Assembly (NCBI GenBank): GCA_944548615.1 | Contig: OX155976.1 | Span: 7,583,822-7,647,821, forward strand | DNA length: 64,000 nucleotides | Source: Micropterix aruncella | Lineage: Eukaryota > Arthropoda > Insecta > Lepidoptera > Micropterigidae | Reading direction: 5' to 3' | Part shown: in pieces, positions 44,861-56,205 of the stretch | Position numbering within the stretch: position 1 is the stretch's first letter | How the letters are laid out: every line of letters starts with the position of its first letter | Made by a program: the position numbers and the translations under genes | Notes under the pieces: generated by a model | The model's input: the letters and a program-made list of their open reading frames with translations, nothing else | Databases searched by the model: none | Told to the model about the DNA's origin: nothing

Positions 44861-45129
44861 ATTATTTCGCCGTACCTACCCAATGATTTTTAAAGTAGGT
44901 AGGTAGGTAGGTATGTAAACGTAGTTCTTAGTTTCTATTTTTTATGTTGTCGTACATGACAATTTCTTACAAAGTAAAGACTTACTTATGATACTTAATA
45001 TGTATTGTTTATTTTTTACATCAAAACACTCACTAACTTTTCTAAAAAAATTCTTGCTGGGTCGCAAAATATTGTGATTTTAAAAAGTGGGTCGCGTGGT
45101 CAATAAGTTTGAGAATCCCTGATCTAGGG

Positions 45130-46250
45130 ACATATCTTAGTACCGTCTCCTAAGAGGCGCATTGTACTTATACTAGTGATTCTGCTCCTTTACTGATTCT
45201 ATCACGCAACAACGACGTTTGAATGATTGTGAGCTTGAAAGAAAGCAAAAAACGTTAGTCGAGACTCAGTTTAAAAATCATTAATTTTGACTATGATTGA
45301 TACAGTTAGGTACTAACAATTTGTGGTTAAACTATACGAAATGTCAGACAAAACATATCATCTCAGAATATGCCTAGAAGTACATGTTGAGACACTGAAA
45401 TCGACTTCCCTAGCTTCGCTTCGAATAGTTTTGTTCATTTACACTTCGGCTACGTAACGACCAAATTTGGTTGCACGTCAGAACACCGTTGACTCCCGGA
45501 GCGTACATCCATACCAAATATCTCATTATTACCATAGATACATAAACGGCCGCTAGAATAATTTCGCACGTCATTTCGCGGATATTTCTGGTAAAATTCC
45601 ATCGTCAAACATCATCATTTTTTTTTTGAGAAATCATCAACATTTTTATTGGTATTTATGAGCTAATATCTAAATATTTTTGTATGTAAATAATCAAAAC
45701 GAAATATAAGCTTTGATAGAGAATCAATAAAGATCACGAAAATATTTGCAGTTTCTAATTAGGGTTCGGTATTTTTCCGTAAGACACGTACAAGTTACAA
45801 ATGCGGAGTTTTTTTCACTTTTTCGAATTTCTCATATTTTCTCATAATTATCTAATTGTTTTACAAAATGAGGTTTCAATATTCTATATACGAAATTTCG
45901 ATGCAATCATTGTACAGTTATTATTTTTATGATTGATATAGTAGTTTCATAGTTATAGTATTTTTATCGAGCGCCGCGATATTGCAAGAAATTCCAATAA
46001 ATTGCCGCGGCATAATTTCATGGCAGACCATGAAATTATGCCGCCATTTTAAGAACAAGAATTGATGGCAAAAGGAACGTGATTTCATGAACTGAAACAA
46101 GACGAAATCATCATCTGTCATAAGGGTTAGTGTTACCACATCAAAATATTTCTCCTCACGTCGAATCGATTCTACTCTAAATTGCCAGACTGTACTCACT
46201 ACTTCCTTTATGCCTCAGTTTCATTTCCTTGAATCGCAACCGATTATAAT
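45130..46250. other. old repeats, no gene
   Basis: 45785-45975 is a copy of the AT-rich module found inside the TTAA element (44590-44740). It is followed by a short near-palindrome around 46000-46040 (ATAATTTCATGG and complement). No gene. Confidence 0.45.
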
Positions 46251-46257
46251 CAACCGA

Positions 46258-46455
46258 TTATAAAACCGACTCCCGCTCCCCCACTCTTTCGTTCGGGGGG
46301 GGGGGGGGGGAGTTTTTAGTGAGGTAGGGAAAGTAGCCGGATGGGTCGTAATACTTTTCCGGTATTATTCTCCCGGAGGGCCACTCGGCCTCAACTTTGA
46401 ATTGAGTTTGCAGCCCAGGACACTTTTGCACACTAACTAACTCGCCCCCGGACAT
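46258..46455 (-). CDS. unrecognised 65-residue open frame, possible exon
   Basis: Begins MSGGELVSVQKCPGLQTQFK, continues VEAEWPSGRIIPEKYYDPSG and YFPYLTKN, then runs into proline codons from a 16-base G run on the plus strand (46295-46310). Amino-acid composition before the G run looks protein-like. I cannot assign a family; it may be part of a repeated element. Confidence 0.25.
   Translation of the reverse strand: MSGGELVSVQKCPGLQTQFKVEAEWPSGRIIPEKYYDPSGYFPYLTKNSPPPPPNERVGERESVL
46295..46310. repeat. G16 homopolymer
   Basis: Uninterrupted run of 16 G on the plus strand. Confidence 0.9.
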
Positions 46456-46499
46456 TTTACTGACTTACGTTTTTTTATCCTTAACAGTAGACTTCCTTT

Positions 46500-47223
46500 A
46501 ACAAACCAGACATTCGCTCGCTTCGATTTCATTTCTGATCTAAGAGAAGCTACTGTCTGTATGTGTAGGGAGTATGTGCATGTGGGAATGGGGGATGCTA
46601 ACTCAATTCAGTGCGATCAGCTTTTTACGTACCTCCTTAACAAAGGACCGACTACTGTCGCGCTTATATGTTAATTTCGTTAAAGCCTAAATTGTAACAC
46701 CCGATTTTTCGGCGATGTTGCAACCGCCGCTGTTGGACAACGGTGGTCGCAACATCGCCGACACATCGGGTGTCAACTTCAAACTTCGGGTCTACCCTGG
46801 ACAACGGCGGTTGCAACATTGCCGAAACATCGTTTTTTTTTAAAATCCTACGATATATAAGCAATAATCCTTTCAAACAATAATTTTCATTAATTCATCC
46901 AGTGTTATGAGCTTTTACTAAAACTTGTACATTTGTAAGCAATCAAGCAATCAAGCAAACTTGATTGTAATATTAGAGTCCTGTCCACCCTAGAACGGGC
47001 TAGTCCCAGTTGGGTGACAGAAACAAATAAGCAAAAGGTTAAGGTTTTGCCATTCGGTTCCTGTTATTTTTGTAAGCTAATCAATGTTTTAAAGTAATTA
47101 ATTCTTAAATAATAATTTAAAAAAAATGTTCATCAGGAATAGATTTTAATTAATTATTTTTATTTATTGTAGTAATGAAAATATGTTACGTGAGTGTAGA
47201 ACTTACTTACGTAGAACTTACAT
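46500..47223. other. no gene; inverted CCGCCGTTG words
   Basis: 46715-46830 contains near-repeats of CGATGTTGCAACCGCCG in both orientations (also GGCGGTTGCAACATTGCCG). No coding sequence is recognised. Confidence 0.4.
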
Positions 47224-47524
47224 TGACTCGATTGCGTTTCTTTTGAACTAAAATCGGAAATTAGTTCATGTGAAAGAGACGAAAGTCAGAGCGAAATGTG
47301 AAATGAGCGGTTGTCACTTTTCCGCATTAAAACTACCCCCAGAAGATAAATCAGCTAAATCTAACACAGCACTAAATGTGTTCAAACTTATTCGGGCGTC
47401 TATAAGTTCGACAGGTAGTTTTGGTGCCTGAAAATCGACGATAGTTCATTTCTTTGTATTGTTCTGTCTCGTTCGGATGGACTAAGTTCCTATTTTAGTT
47501 CACGAAGAAACGCAATCGGGCCCA
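47224..47524. mobile_element. GGGCCCGATTGCG-ended MITE, copy 3
   Basis: 301 bp. Ends are TGACTCGATTGCGTTTCTTT and, complementary, TGGGCCCGATTGCGTTTCTT. Same family as 32649-32985 and 33030-33330, more diverged. Confidence 0.7.
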
Positions 47525-47797
47525 CTATGCACAAAAATTTTTTGAACACTGATATATTTGCGAACGTTACAGAACGTTAATACCAGCAAATGAATACATC
47601 GCATAGCTCAGTGGCAATGTCACCTAACTAGGTCGGGACCTGTTCTAATATAAACATTAAATTTTGTATATAGTATGCTTGCTCAATACTGTATTTATAA
47701 AAATGCCATATATCCTTTTGTCGATGAATTTGCTATGATTATATTAAAAAATTAAAATAACCATTCTGTCATTTATGAATAAAAGAATAGAAATATA

Positions 47798-48000
47798 TTG
47801 AAAATAACTAAATACTTAAAAGCCCACGGTCCTTCACTTCGAGCGAGCCCGAATAATACACTCGCCACTTCGTTACACTCTTCTGTTTACACGCACTATT
47901 TCACGGTATATATATATTCTGCTCGTTTATGGAATCATGTATCACACTCTATCAGGCATGCACCTTTGTTGTTCACTTTCAAAAATTGTTGAAGAAACAT
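47798..48000 (+). mobile_element. LINE ORF2 extreme C-terminus relic
   Basis: YFTVYIYSARLWNHVSHSIR then HAPLLFTFKN-stop resembles the LWN-LP--IR-AP----FK ending of L2/CR1-type LINE ORF2. Nothing upstream is recognisable. Confidence 0.5.
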
Positions 48001-48554
48001 TTATTTTCACACAACCAATAACCAAATACCTTATCCTTTCCTCTCCTTTATCCTTCCCCAGCCAAATAATAAATAATTTAAAAAAATGGCAAGGATATTG
48101 TACCCTTAGCATAAGCTATTGATATACATTTGCATTGGTTTATTTTAAATTTAACTTTATTACATCTGTGTGTATTTTCCGGTATAAATTAACAGTTTAT
48201 AAAATGGTTGACTGTACGATATCGCTATAGCGATAAGTCCGCCATTTGTGTATAAATTGTCTTTTTTAAAAAACCAGTGTAAGTAATGTTTGAACCATTA
48301 AGTAATGTTAAACGATTAAGTAATGTTAAAACCATTAAACAATGTTTAAAACCATTAAGTAATGTTTTCATAGCACATTGAAGTTATTTTATTCTATTTT
48401 ATGATTGGAAAATTAAAATATCAGCGAATAAACTCGACTTATTATATTAAATAATATAACTTACTTGCCTTTAATTTAATCTTATTTTAATTATATCTGC
48501 ACTATCGGCTCATGGACGCCCTCTGAGATCAAAAGATAACCTGTTACTCTCTCT

Positions 48555-48985
48555 CCCTAGTCACAGCATTCACTTCTTCTCATTATCTTTTACCGTGCAT
48601 GGAGCCCATCTTTGGAATGCTTTGCGAAAAAATGTGAGAACTGCGCCAAGCATAACAAGTTTTAAAAACAGACTCAGAGAGCATGTGAAATCTTCCAGAT
48701 AAATTCTCTTTCCCTTCCCCTTCCCATTCTGCTCCTTTTTAAACTTTAGCGTCCTTAGGTGTTAGATTATGTTTGTGTGGCACATCCTGTGCCCACAAAG
48801 AGTTAACTATATATTTATTTCTATCCTCTTTTTTTGTATTTGTCAAACTCTTTATATAGGTTAAGTTATGTAGCATCTACTCGCAAATAATGTTCATACA
48901 ATAGTATAGGTTGGCTCTAAAATATTGCCTGCAGGCAATAAGCTCGCCTTTTCTTAAGAATAAAGCGTTTTATTATTATTATTTT
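48555..48985 (+). mobile_element. LINE 3' end (L2/CR1-like)
   Basis: The coding tail SFTVHGAHLWNALRKNVRTA then PSITSFKNRLREHVKSSR-stop (48702) is followed by about 270 bases of 3' untranslated sequence and a TTA-repeat tail (about 48971-48985). 5' truncated. Confidence 0.6.
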
Positions 48986-49429
48986 AATGTTCTTAATAGT
49001 TCCATCAACGGAGTTGTGAATTTTCGGTCTTAAAAAAATCTATGCGTTGTGAAATGCTCGATTGTGAAATGCTCCATTATTTAATTTTAACCTCAAAACT
49101 TACTGATGACAAGCATCTGATGTTACTTGGTTTTGAGTCAGCAGAGTCAGAGAAAAAAGGAAGATCAACAGAAAGATCTCAAACGTTAAATTAGTTAGAA
49201 GTTTCTAGATGGGTTAGGGTTTGTAGTTGACCAAGTTTCCTTGAGGAGAAAGCGCGAATAAAAGTCGAAGAGGTAAAGTCTACGGATAGATAAGGTTTTT
49301 TTATGCAGTGGCGTCCGGAAGGCGCCCACCACTGATAACCCACCTCAGTTTGATACATTACGACGTAGCTTCCCTGCATCCAGTGGCGTTAGATTGCGTT
49401 AGAAGTCTAATTAGGCGGATTAGCATATA
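48986..49429. other. no gene recognised
   Basis: Nothing that I can support in this stretch. Confidence 0.35.
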
Positions 49430-50135
49430 AAAGTAAAGTAAAGTAAAAGGTATTTATTTCCAATACAACCATACAATTGTGTAGGAATGACAGTAATTAA
49501 TCTTAAATTAGTTACTCAATTTAGACAAGAGATGATATACAATATATAGTTTTAAACTTACCAATTTACGAAAACATAGACTATATGATAACAGTTTACA
49601 ACAAAACAATTAACGGTAAATAATATGTATTAGATTAAATGGGTAGATACGATGCTATGTATTTTCAAAATATTTTAAGAAGTCGTTATGGGCATACATG
49701 TTGATTTTAAGCAGATAGACTCGGATGGATCTCTTGAAAATATCGATGTTTTGAATTTCTTTTAATCTTTCGGGCAATTTATTGAAAAGTTTGAGGCCTA
49801 AGTATCGACTAGTCGCCTGGAACTTGGCAGTACGTGCTACGAACGGTTGGAGATACAGGGTTTTATTCCTGGTGTCATGCCGATGTACTTCCTCGTGGGA
49901 TATGGCCGAGCTCTTATTGCAATAGAATTCGCAAAGAGCTTCTTGAGCAAAAATCGCATATACGGTCAATATCCCTAGTTTTTGGAAGTGTTCACGACAT
50001 GACTGCCGTGGACCAATACCTACTATCGCACGTATGGCTCTTTTCTGGAGAGTGAATACACTGTTGATGTGTGCTGCATTACCCCATAAAATATAGCCAT
50101 CGTCTCGGACCAGTTTCACAAAAATAACAATGGAT
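49430..50135 (-). mobile_element. 5'-truncated jockey/CR1-like LINE
   Basis: Minus-strand element with a repeat tail of TTTAC units (about 49430-49455), about 200 bases of 3' untranslated sequence and the coding segment 49655-50119. The 5' junction near 50135 is abrupt. No target duplication was identified. Confidence 0.65.
49655..50119 (-). CDS. LINE ORF2 C-terminal segment, open
   Basis: 154 residues. YILWGNAAHINSVFTLQKRA is the post-catalytic RT segment (the W-N-----I---QKR-IR motif). CREHFQKLGILTVYAIFAQE and HRHDTRNKTLYLQPF follow, the usual order in jockey/CR1-like LINE ORF2 proteins. The catalytic RT blocks and the endonuclease are lost by 5' truncation. No stop interrupts the remainder, so the insertion is fairly recent. 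Confidence 0.65.
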   Translation of the reverse strand: MKLVRDDGYILWGNAAHINSVFTLQKRAIRAIVGIGPRQSCREHFQKLGILTVYAIFAQEALCEFYCNKSSAISHEEVHRHDTRNKTLYLQPFVARTAKFQATSRYLGLKLFNKLPERLKEIQNIDIFKRSIRVYLLKINMYAHNDFLKYFENT

Positions 50136-50291
50136 TTATTTTACGTAAAACATGGAGGAGTTTCCAACTCACACTCGAGCTTGAGACCTGTCTGAAAACT
50201 TAAGAAATGTCTGCCACATTCCTGTGGAATTCCGTCTACGTATCCCGAAAACAACTATGTATATCGTCGCTCTACATGTGAGACCTCGTAC

Positions 50292-50630
50292 ATGATAGGA
50301 AAATTTTCAGCGCATGGAAAAAACTGGAGGGTTGGAGGGGGTGATATTAGGGGAGGAGGTTGGGGCGAAGAAGGAGAAGGGGGGGGGGGAGGGGTTGAGG
50401 GAGAGGGAAAAGGGATGGGTGGGGGGGAAGTGGGAGATATGAGGAGGGGGAAGGCAGAGGAAGAAGTGGGGGTTGAGGCGGAAAGGAGGGGTGGGAGGGG
50501 GAAGAGAAAGGGGTGGAGGGGGGTGGTGGGGTCGCAGGAGGGGTTTGTGGAGGGTGGAATTGAAGGTGAAGGAGGGGGGAGGGGAAGAAGTGGTAGGGGT
50601 GGGGGAGGGGCGGGAGGGGGGAATTGATTG
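50292..50630 (+). repeat. purine-rich (G+A) tract
   Basis: About 330 bases almost free of C on the plus strand, with many runs of four or more G. It opens glycine-rich frames on one strand and proline-rich frames on the other; these are compositional and not genes. Such DNA can form triplex or G-quadruplex structures. Confidence 0.85.
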
Positions 50631-50639
50631 TGAATTTTC

Positions 50640-50956
50640 CTTAATAAAATCGTAATATAATATTAAATGGGACACAGAAGCAGCCTACCCGAATATTATG
50701 CAAAGACCATGAACAACCAGTCGTCGCTGGAAACGGCGAGTCTAAACTCATCGGCCAATCCTTCTACCACTGGGCCAAAGAACACTGTGACAAGATGACG
50801 AAACAATCTCGTCCGCCGGGGCCACACAGCAAATCCAACATACGACTGGGAAACGCTGCAGGATGAAGATGTCAACCCTCAACACACTGGGACCTTCAAG
50901 AGATGAACAACAAGACCACCCTGACCGCTTTTTTTTGGAGAGACGTGTCCTAACCT
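50640..50956. other. no gene recognised
   Basis: Plain sequence without a recognisable family. Confidence 0.3.
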
Positions 50957-50964
50957 GATCCGGA

Positions 50965-51738
50965 CAGTGCCGGATTAGCCACGTAGCAAGAGTAGCAAAT
51001 GCTACGGGCCCCGCGCATTGGGCGGCCCCGCGCACCCACGCTTGCCTGAGCGTAAAATTATCGCTGCAGCCTGCAACAGGCGAATGGGAAAACGTTGATA
51101 TCAAAATCTACAGCGATTCTTAAAAAGTTTATCACATTTCTAAAAGTGAGCGCTGGTTACACGACAAATTATGTATCGCACCACAAACACACGTAAGTTG
51201 GCAACCTAGCGAAACTAACATGGAAGTACCGACAATCCCACGGAGCGGCGGCGGAGCCGTCCGTGATTTGCAATACAACTTTGTCGATTTTTTCCGTCGA
51301 TTTTTTCCGATCCGTCTGATTTTAGTTAGATTGTAGTTTTTGTCCACATTGCAAAATTTCACACAGTTTGTTGAAAAAGAAAATTGTACATGTGTGTATA
51401 TTTTTTAAACAACAGTTGCACTATTGTAAATATATTTTATTTTTGTATTTATATTGTCGAATATGATTGAAACTGTGATAGTTGAATAATTCCTCAATTT
51501 AATTTTCTGCGAAGTTTGGTCGTAGCTGTGGCGCCGAATTTTTTTATTTCTCTTTGTAAACATTTTTGGATTACACGGTACCTACAAAAATTATATTTTA
51601 TTACCTTGTTTTAGAAATAAAAGGGATCTATCAAAAAGTTCTATTTTATTTTACACCCTAAACTTAAGAACCTAAAGCAAACCAAGGGCCTTTTGAGAGA
51701 ATTCGCTACGGGCCCCGCGCTGGCTTAATCCGGCACTG
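50965..51738. mobile_element. non-autonomous hAT element, 774 bp
   Basis: Ends are CAGTGCCGGATTAGCC and, complementary, CAGTGCCGGATTAAGCC, with a shared inner word GCTACGGGCCCCGCGC. Flanks are GATCCGGA (50957-50964) and GGTCCGGA (51739-51746), a 7-of-8 match consistent with a hAT target duplication. No transposase. Confidence 0.8.
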
Positions 51739-51746
51739 GGTCCGGA

Positions 51747-52099
51747 CACATTTTTTTACTAACTTAAGAGGTTTCACCGCAGTACATCATTACCTCATGC
51801 CTGCGAGATGCCACTGCAATGAGAATTACAAGAAAACGAAGCACTTTGAAACCTCGGGACATGGACAGAGTTTTTACACTAATGACACTAACACTAACAA
51901 TGAAAAACGCATATTCGATTTTTTGGCGCGTACGAGGTCATACATAAATCAACGAGGTGGAAGTCTGAGAGTTGCCTACTTATGTGGCTTCTTAAGTATC
52001 GTTTCTGAGTAGTACTCGGCCAACCCAGGACACAATTGAGACGAAGGACCCTTTTAAAATCGATTATGAATACGGCTGTTAGTCCAACTATCGTCCAGG
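51747..52099. other. no gene recognised
   Basis: 51797-52012 is open but unrecognised. Nothing else to report. Confidence 0.3.
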
Positions 52100-53395
52100 G
52101 GTGTACTTATAGTTGAGGAGCCAGCGACAAAAAAGTGCAAGAGTTTTGTAAAAGCTGATACTTTCAAATAGACAGTAATTTGGCCATAGAATGCTGCGGA
52201 AGAGTCAACTTGCGGACGCCCCCGGACGGTTTGCGCACCGTACGGCGTCATCCAATCGATTGTACATTTCGACTTATAGCCGGAAAGTCTGGAAACAGTA
52301 CTCTTTCCTATAGAGCGGGGGTAGTTGTTAACCTTACTGAAACTGCTCTTGAAACGACCATTCAGCCACCTGATCCCGGGTGAAGAACCGGGCAAAGGAT
52401 ACCGTGGTCCGCGATAGATTCGGTAGGCACCGTATCATCGCTACCTCAGGGAGACGACCGCTCAAGCGACCTCAGGAGTCATGAGGCAGGAAGTATCCTG
52501 AAGGTTAATTCCAGACGGAGACATCCTTCCAAACTGATAGTCAGAGGGCTAGGCTCCCCGCTGGGTACCTTTGCCGGTGCCTCGCCATAAAGCGTTGGCC
52601 TCTGACGGGCGAGTGGCGTAACTAGCCAGTGGACTGTTTTCGTCCCAAGTCTTCTACGCTCACCTCACGGGAGACAGAACGATCTAATATCGTTAAAACT
52701 TGCTGAGGTGACGGGTTCGCCCGTTGCAGTTGACAGCTCTAGTTGTAGAATACGACTGTGAATACGAGCTAATGGGCCCTTGCTGAGTTGGCCACGAAGA
52801 CCCAGTTCAGGGTTGGTCACACTCACGGGTCAAGACCCATCCGGCGGCCTTTACGCATGAAGTGCAAGCCCGGGTAGGATTCTGGCCTTGGCTAGTTTCC
52901 CTTAGGAGTCAATCTTCTGGCGTTCCTGTATGGGCGTAAGCCAATCGATTGTGCATTCTGACTAACAGTCGGGGGAGTCTGGAAGCAGTACTGTTTTCTA
53001 TAGGGCGGGGGTGGTTACGTACCTTACGGCGACTGCTCTTGAAACGACCCTCGGCTATCCGATCCAGGGTGGAACATGCCGGGCAAAGGACGCCGTGGTC
53101 CGCGATAGATTCGGTTTACACCGTTTCACCGCTTCGTAAGGGAGAGGGCCGCGCAAGGGACCTCGAACTCGTAACCAGTCGAGAGACCGGAGTAATCTGG
53201 TCGCAGTTGGAAGTAAGCGCGTGAGTGTAAGCCCGCTGGGTAACATACCTGGTTATCTCGCGGATAAGGCGTTGGCCTCTTACGGGCATGTGGCGGAGCT
53301 TGACGGTGGACTGTTTTGTCCAAGTCTTCTGCAATTACTTCACGGGAGATGACGGGTTCGCTCGTTGTAGTTGACAGCTCTATTTGTGAATATGA
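52100..53395 (-). repeat. two tandem GC-rich R repeat units
   Basis: Read on the minus strand, unit 1 runs from about 53395 to 52790 and unit 2 from about 52740 to 52100, head to tail. Each starts GAGCTGTCAACT(A/G)CAAC and passes the words GAACCCGTCA, CGCGGACCACGG and CCCCCGCTCTATAG or its variant. They are diverged from the block A and B copies. The frame 53055-53246 encodes a protein alignable to 17395-17691 (MLPSG-T---LLP-ATRLLRS). Confidence 0.7.
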
Positions 53396-54395
53396 CTGGT
53401 CAAGGGGTGTGTTTAGTTTAGGTGAATGACCATTATGTGGCTCTGCAACAGTACTGTAGAATTAATTAATGTATCCAAGAGAAGGTTTAAGGTTTCGTAT
53501 CCGGAGCTTGTTATTTTAAATTGTTCAATTTATTTGTGCGCGTTGAACATCCCATCCGGCTCCCCTAATCCGCGAAAGTAAATCCTCGTTACAGTCTTGA
53601 CAGCGTGCGTATGAAATGAAATATAGTTGAGCGAAGTGCTCTCATTTGATACGGTGACACACTTATGATAGGGTAGTGGAGCGAACTGAGGGGCCGCCCT
53701 CTCCACAGATAATGAACGGGCTAAGAAGACAAATGTCATCCCGGCCTAATCTCGGCCAGACGACACTGACATCCAAATGCGTAAGGGAGGGGGACTGATG
53801 GAGGAGACGTGGCAGCGGAGAAGGACAGAATTAAGGGCCTCTCTAAAGTGAATTCTGAACCCTGTAGCGTCCTACATTAGCATATATGCACAGTGATTCG
53901 AAAACGAAATAAGAAGTAGTACTTTTGTAAAAGCATCGGAAATCCTTTGTGAGCTCAGTAAAATCCAAAAAAACTGCTCTCTATCGCAAGAGTACGGAAT
54001 GATTGGCAAGGAAGTTTTAGCAGAATTGACACTTTTGATTTAAACAGCAAGCAGTGCCAGTTGTGTCGTGTTCGCATCGTGCAAAAATCATGTCGTCTCC
54101 CGATAAAAAGTACCTAAGTAATTATTCAGATGAGTAAAGCTTTGTACAATATCATAGTTTTGTAGTAAATTTGGGTAAATTATGGACTTATTTGTGTTTT
54201 TAGAATTAATTGATTGTAGATAGGATTAGTAAATTGCATGTGATAATAGCAACTAATATTGAATAAACTTATTATAACATCTTTCTTTGTATGAATTACC
54301 TTTAATGAATGTAGGATATTTGCCCATTGTTTCGTTTTCGAACACCTTTAAAATATCTAGTAAACAAAAAAAATATACTAAAACCAGTCAATACT
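53396..54395. other. no gene recognised
   Basis: Several short open frames, none resembling a known family. A minus-strand frame at 53530-53739 is unassigned. Confidence 0.35.
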
Positions 54396-54399
54396 GTTA

Positions 54400-55841
54400 T
54401 AGGGGCCTATCAACATAACATATCTGAAAATAAACGAAATCGAAATCCCAAAATAGTTCCGGGCATATATGGGTTAGGGCGACATGAGACCTCAGAAAAA
54501 TATCCGAAATGGGCGTACACGCGAAAAAATAGGCGGGGTCAATTTTATAGGATTCGACCAATAAAAATCCAGCATTGACCAAGCGTCAAGTGCAGATTTT
54601 ACGTCCGCTCGCGCCGGCTACTCGGCGCATACTAAATGCTCTATCGCAGCGCTAGCACAGAATAACTATCTTAACGCAGTGGTGGTATAAGGGTGTTAAT
54701 GGCAAATCATATTTAGCGTAACTCTCAGAGCGCTCTCACGTTTTAATTAATTGTAATTAATTTAGGAACTAAATAAAAAATGTGGCTAAGTGCTGCCCTA
54801 GAGAATTAACCAGTCAATATAATGAAATTATAATAAAACACACTCACCGCTTACATTGTAGGAGTAAACGCGCCTGAAAGTTTTCGAAGTCAGTCAGCCT
54901 TAATGTCCAAGGCTATGAACAACTTTTTTGAGTCCAAATTTTAAATTGGTTTCTTATCGAGGGATTCACTTAGAACTTTTAAAAAAAATTAATGCTTATA
55001 TTTTTCAAAAAACTCATAAAACTAATATTCTTTAGATATGGTCGTTCCCAGGTATCGTGTCGCCTTAAGATGCAAATAAGTCAAAGTTTTTCGTATTTGA
55101 ATTTGGGGCCAGTGCCCTGAGATACCAATAGGGTTGATAGATATCCGGTTTTTGGACCAGAAAGCCCGTTGTTCTTTATGTTTGTCCGGTAAGGAAAATC
55201 TTCATAAACCGGACAATAAACCGGACAATAACAGATAACGGACAATAAAAAAAATACGTGTGGCACTCGGGGACTGCCGCGGTAAAGCTATTGCATAGCA
55301 TTTTTAAAAACTTATGCAATTAAAATTATAAATTTATTTTATTTATTTTATTTTTTCTGATATCAGATAACTGCGCTCTATCGGAAAACGTTGAAATTAT
55401 TCCGAATCATTTGCGGCTGCGTGCGGTAGCAAATGATTCGGAATAATTTAAACGTCTTCCGATAGAGCGCCGCGCACGAATTTTTTATTCAATAAAGCAT
55501 AAAAAACGGATTTTTCGAAAAAAATCGTAGATAAAAAGATAGATAATTAAATTTTGTTTAAAATGGTGCAGGTTTTATAATAATACGCCAGATAGTATTT
55601 GCGTAGTAGTCGTTTTTGTGTTCGGTTAGACCTAATTTCACAAATTAATTACACTATGTAATATAAACAAAATCTAAAATATTCAAAGCTAAGAATATTA
55701 GGAAAATGTTCTTGTTTAACATATATTTTTTTGAAATCGTAAGCAGTACTCGTTTAGACGTAATTATCAGTTTAAAATAATTAATTTTCGTTAAGAAATT
55801 TCTTCATTCGGTCGCACGTGCTGGCCTAGGCCCGCGATAAA
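54400..55841 (-). repeat. block C: inverted, diverged relative of blocks A and B
   Basis: On the minus strand the order is the inverted-repeat element (55841-55285), then a linker with two ATTGTCCGGTTT words (55258-55075), then sequence matching block A 20542-20660 and 21800-22225 (to about 54400). It lacks the R repeat, hAT and LINE that blocks A and B carry between these parts. It therefore looks like the simpler ancestral form. Confidence 0.7.
55285..55841 (-). mobile_element. inverted-repeat element, long form with central hairpin
   Basis: Third copy of the 16587-17102 element. It keeps a 42-base-arm hairpin (55373-55414 and 55429-55470, 14-base loop) that is collapsed in both other copies. 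Confidence 0.65.
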
Positions 55842-56139
55842 AGCTATGCAAGAATGTAACACTACAGAAAGTGAACTATTGTATTTATAATTATTTTTAT
55901 TATGTTTTTTTAATAGGGTATTTATGGTTTATGTATTTATCCATATAGATTTTTTAATTTATTTATTTTATTTCAAACATAATGAGAAAACACATAGAAA
56001 TGGTCATACCAAGTAATGGTGCGAAGTAAACAACGGCCCACAGCGCATACCCAACTAGGCCGAATATAGCCTGTATCTGGGCATACGACTTATTTTCTGA
56101 CTTGGATGGAGAAGCCTAATTGATATAGGTACTCATATA
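55842..56139. other. possible LINE 3' untranslated remnant
   Basis: 55955-56110 resembles in style the minus-strand LINE 3' region near 23735-24030 (ATTT repeats, then CATACCCAACTAGGC-like words). No coding. Confidence 0.3.
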
Positions 56140-56205
56140 GATACATATACACATACACACATACATATACATACATACACAAACATATAAATATAACGAT
56201 CTAGA
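56140..56205. repeat. ACAT/AC microsatellite
   Basis: Imperfect array of ATACAT and ACAC words. Confidence 0.75.

Larger units (their letters stand above)
44001..45121 (+). mobile_element. hAT element with internally deleted transposase
   Basis: 1121 bp flanked by a perfect 8-bp duplication ATCTAGGG (43993-44000 and 45122-45129). Ends are CAGCGGTTCCCAAAGTGTGG and, complementary, CAGGGATTCTCAAACTTATT, typical hAT termini. Contains a truncated transposase gene and a nested TTAA element. Confidence 0.9.

Noticed and set aside
46258..46455. A real exon beginning MSGGELVSVQ
   Set aside because: Kept only at low confidence: the frame runs into a G16 run, has no family match and has no visible splice partner.
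50292..50675. Glycine-rich (plus) and proline-rich (minus) proteins
   Set aside because: Both follow from the purine-rich tract; no conserved residues or domain.
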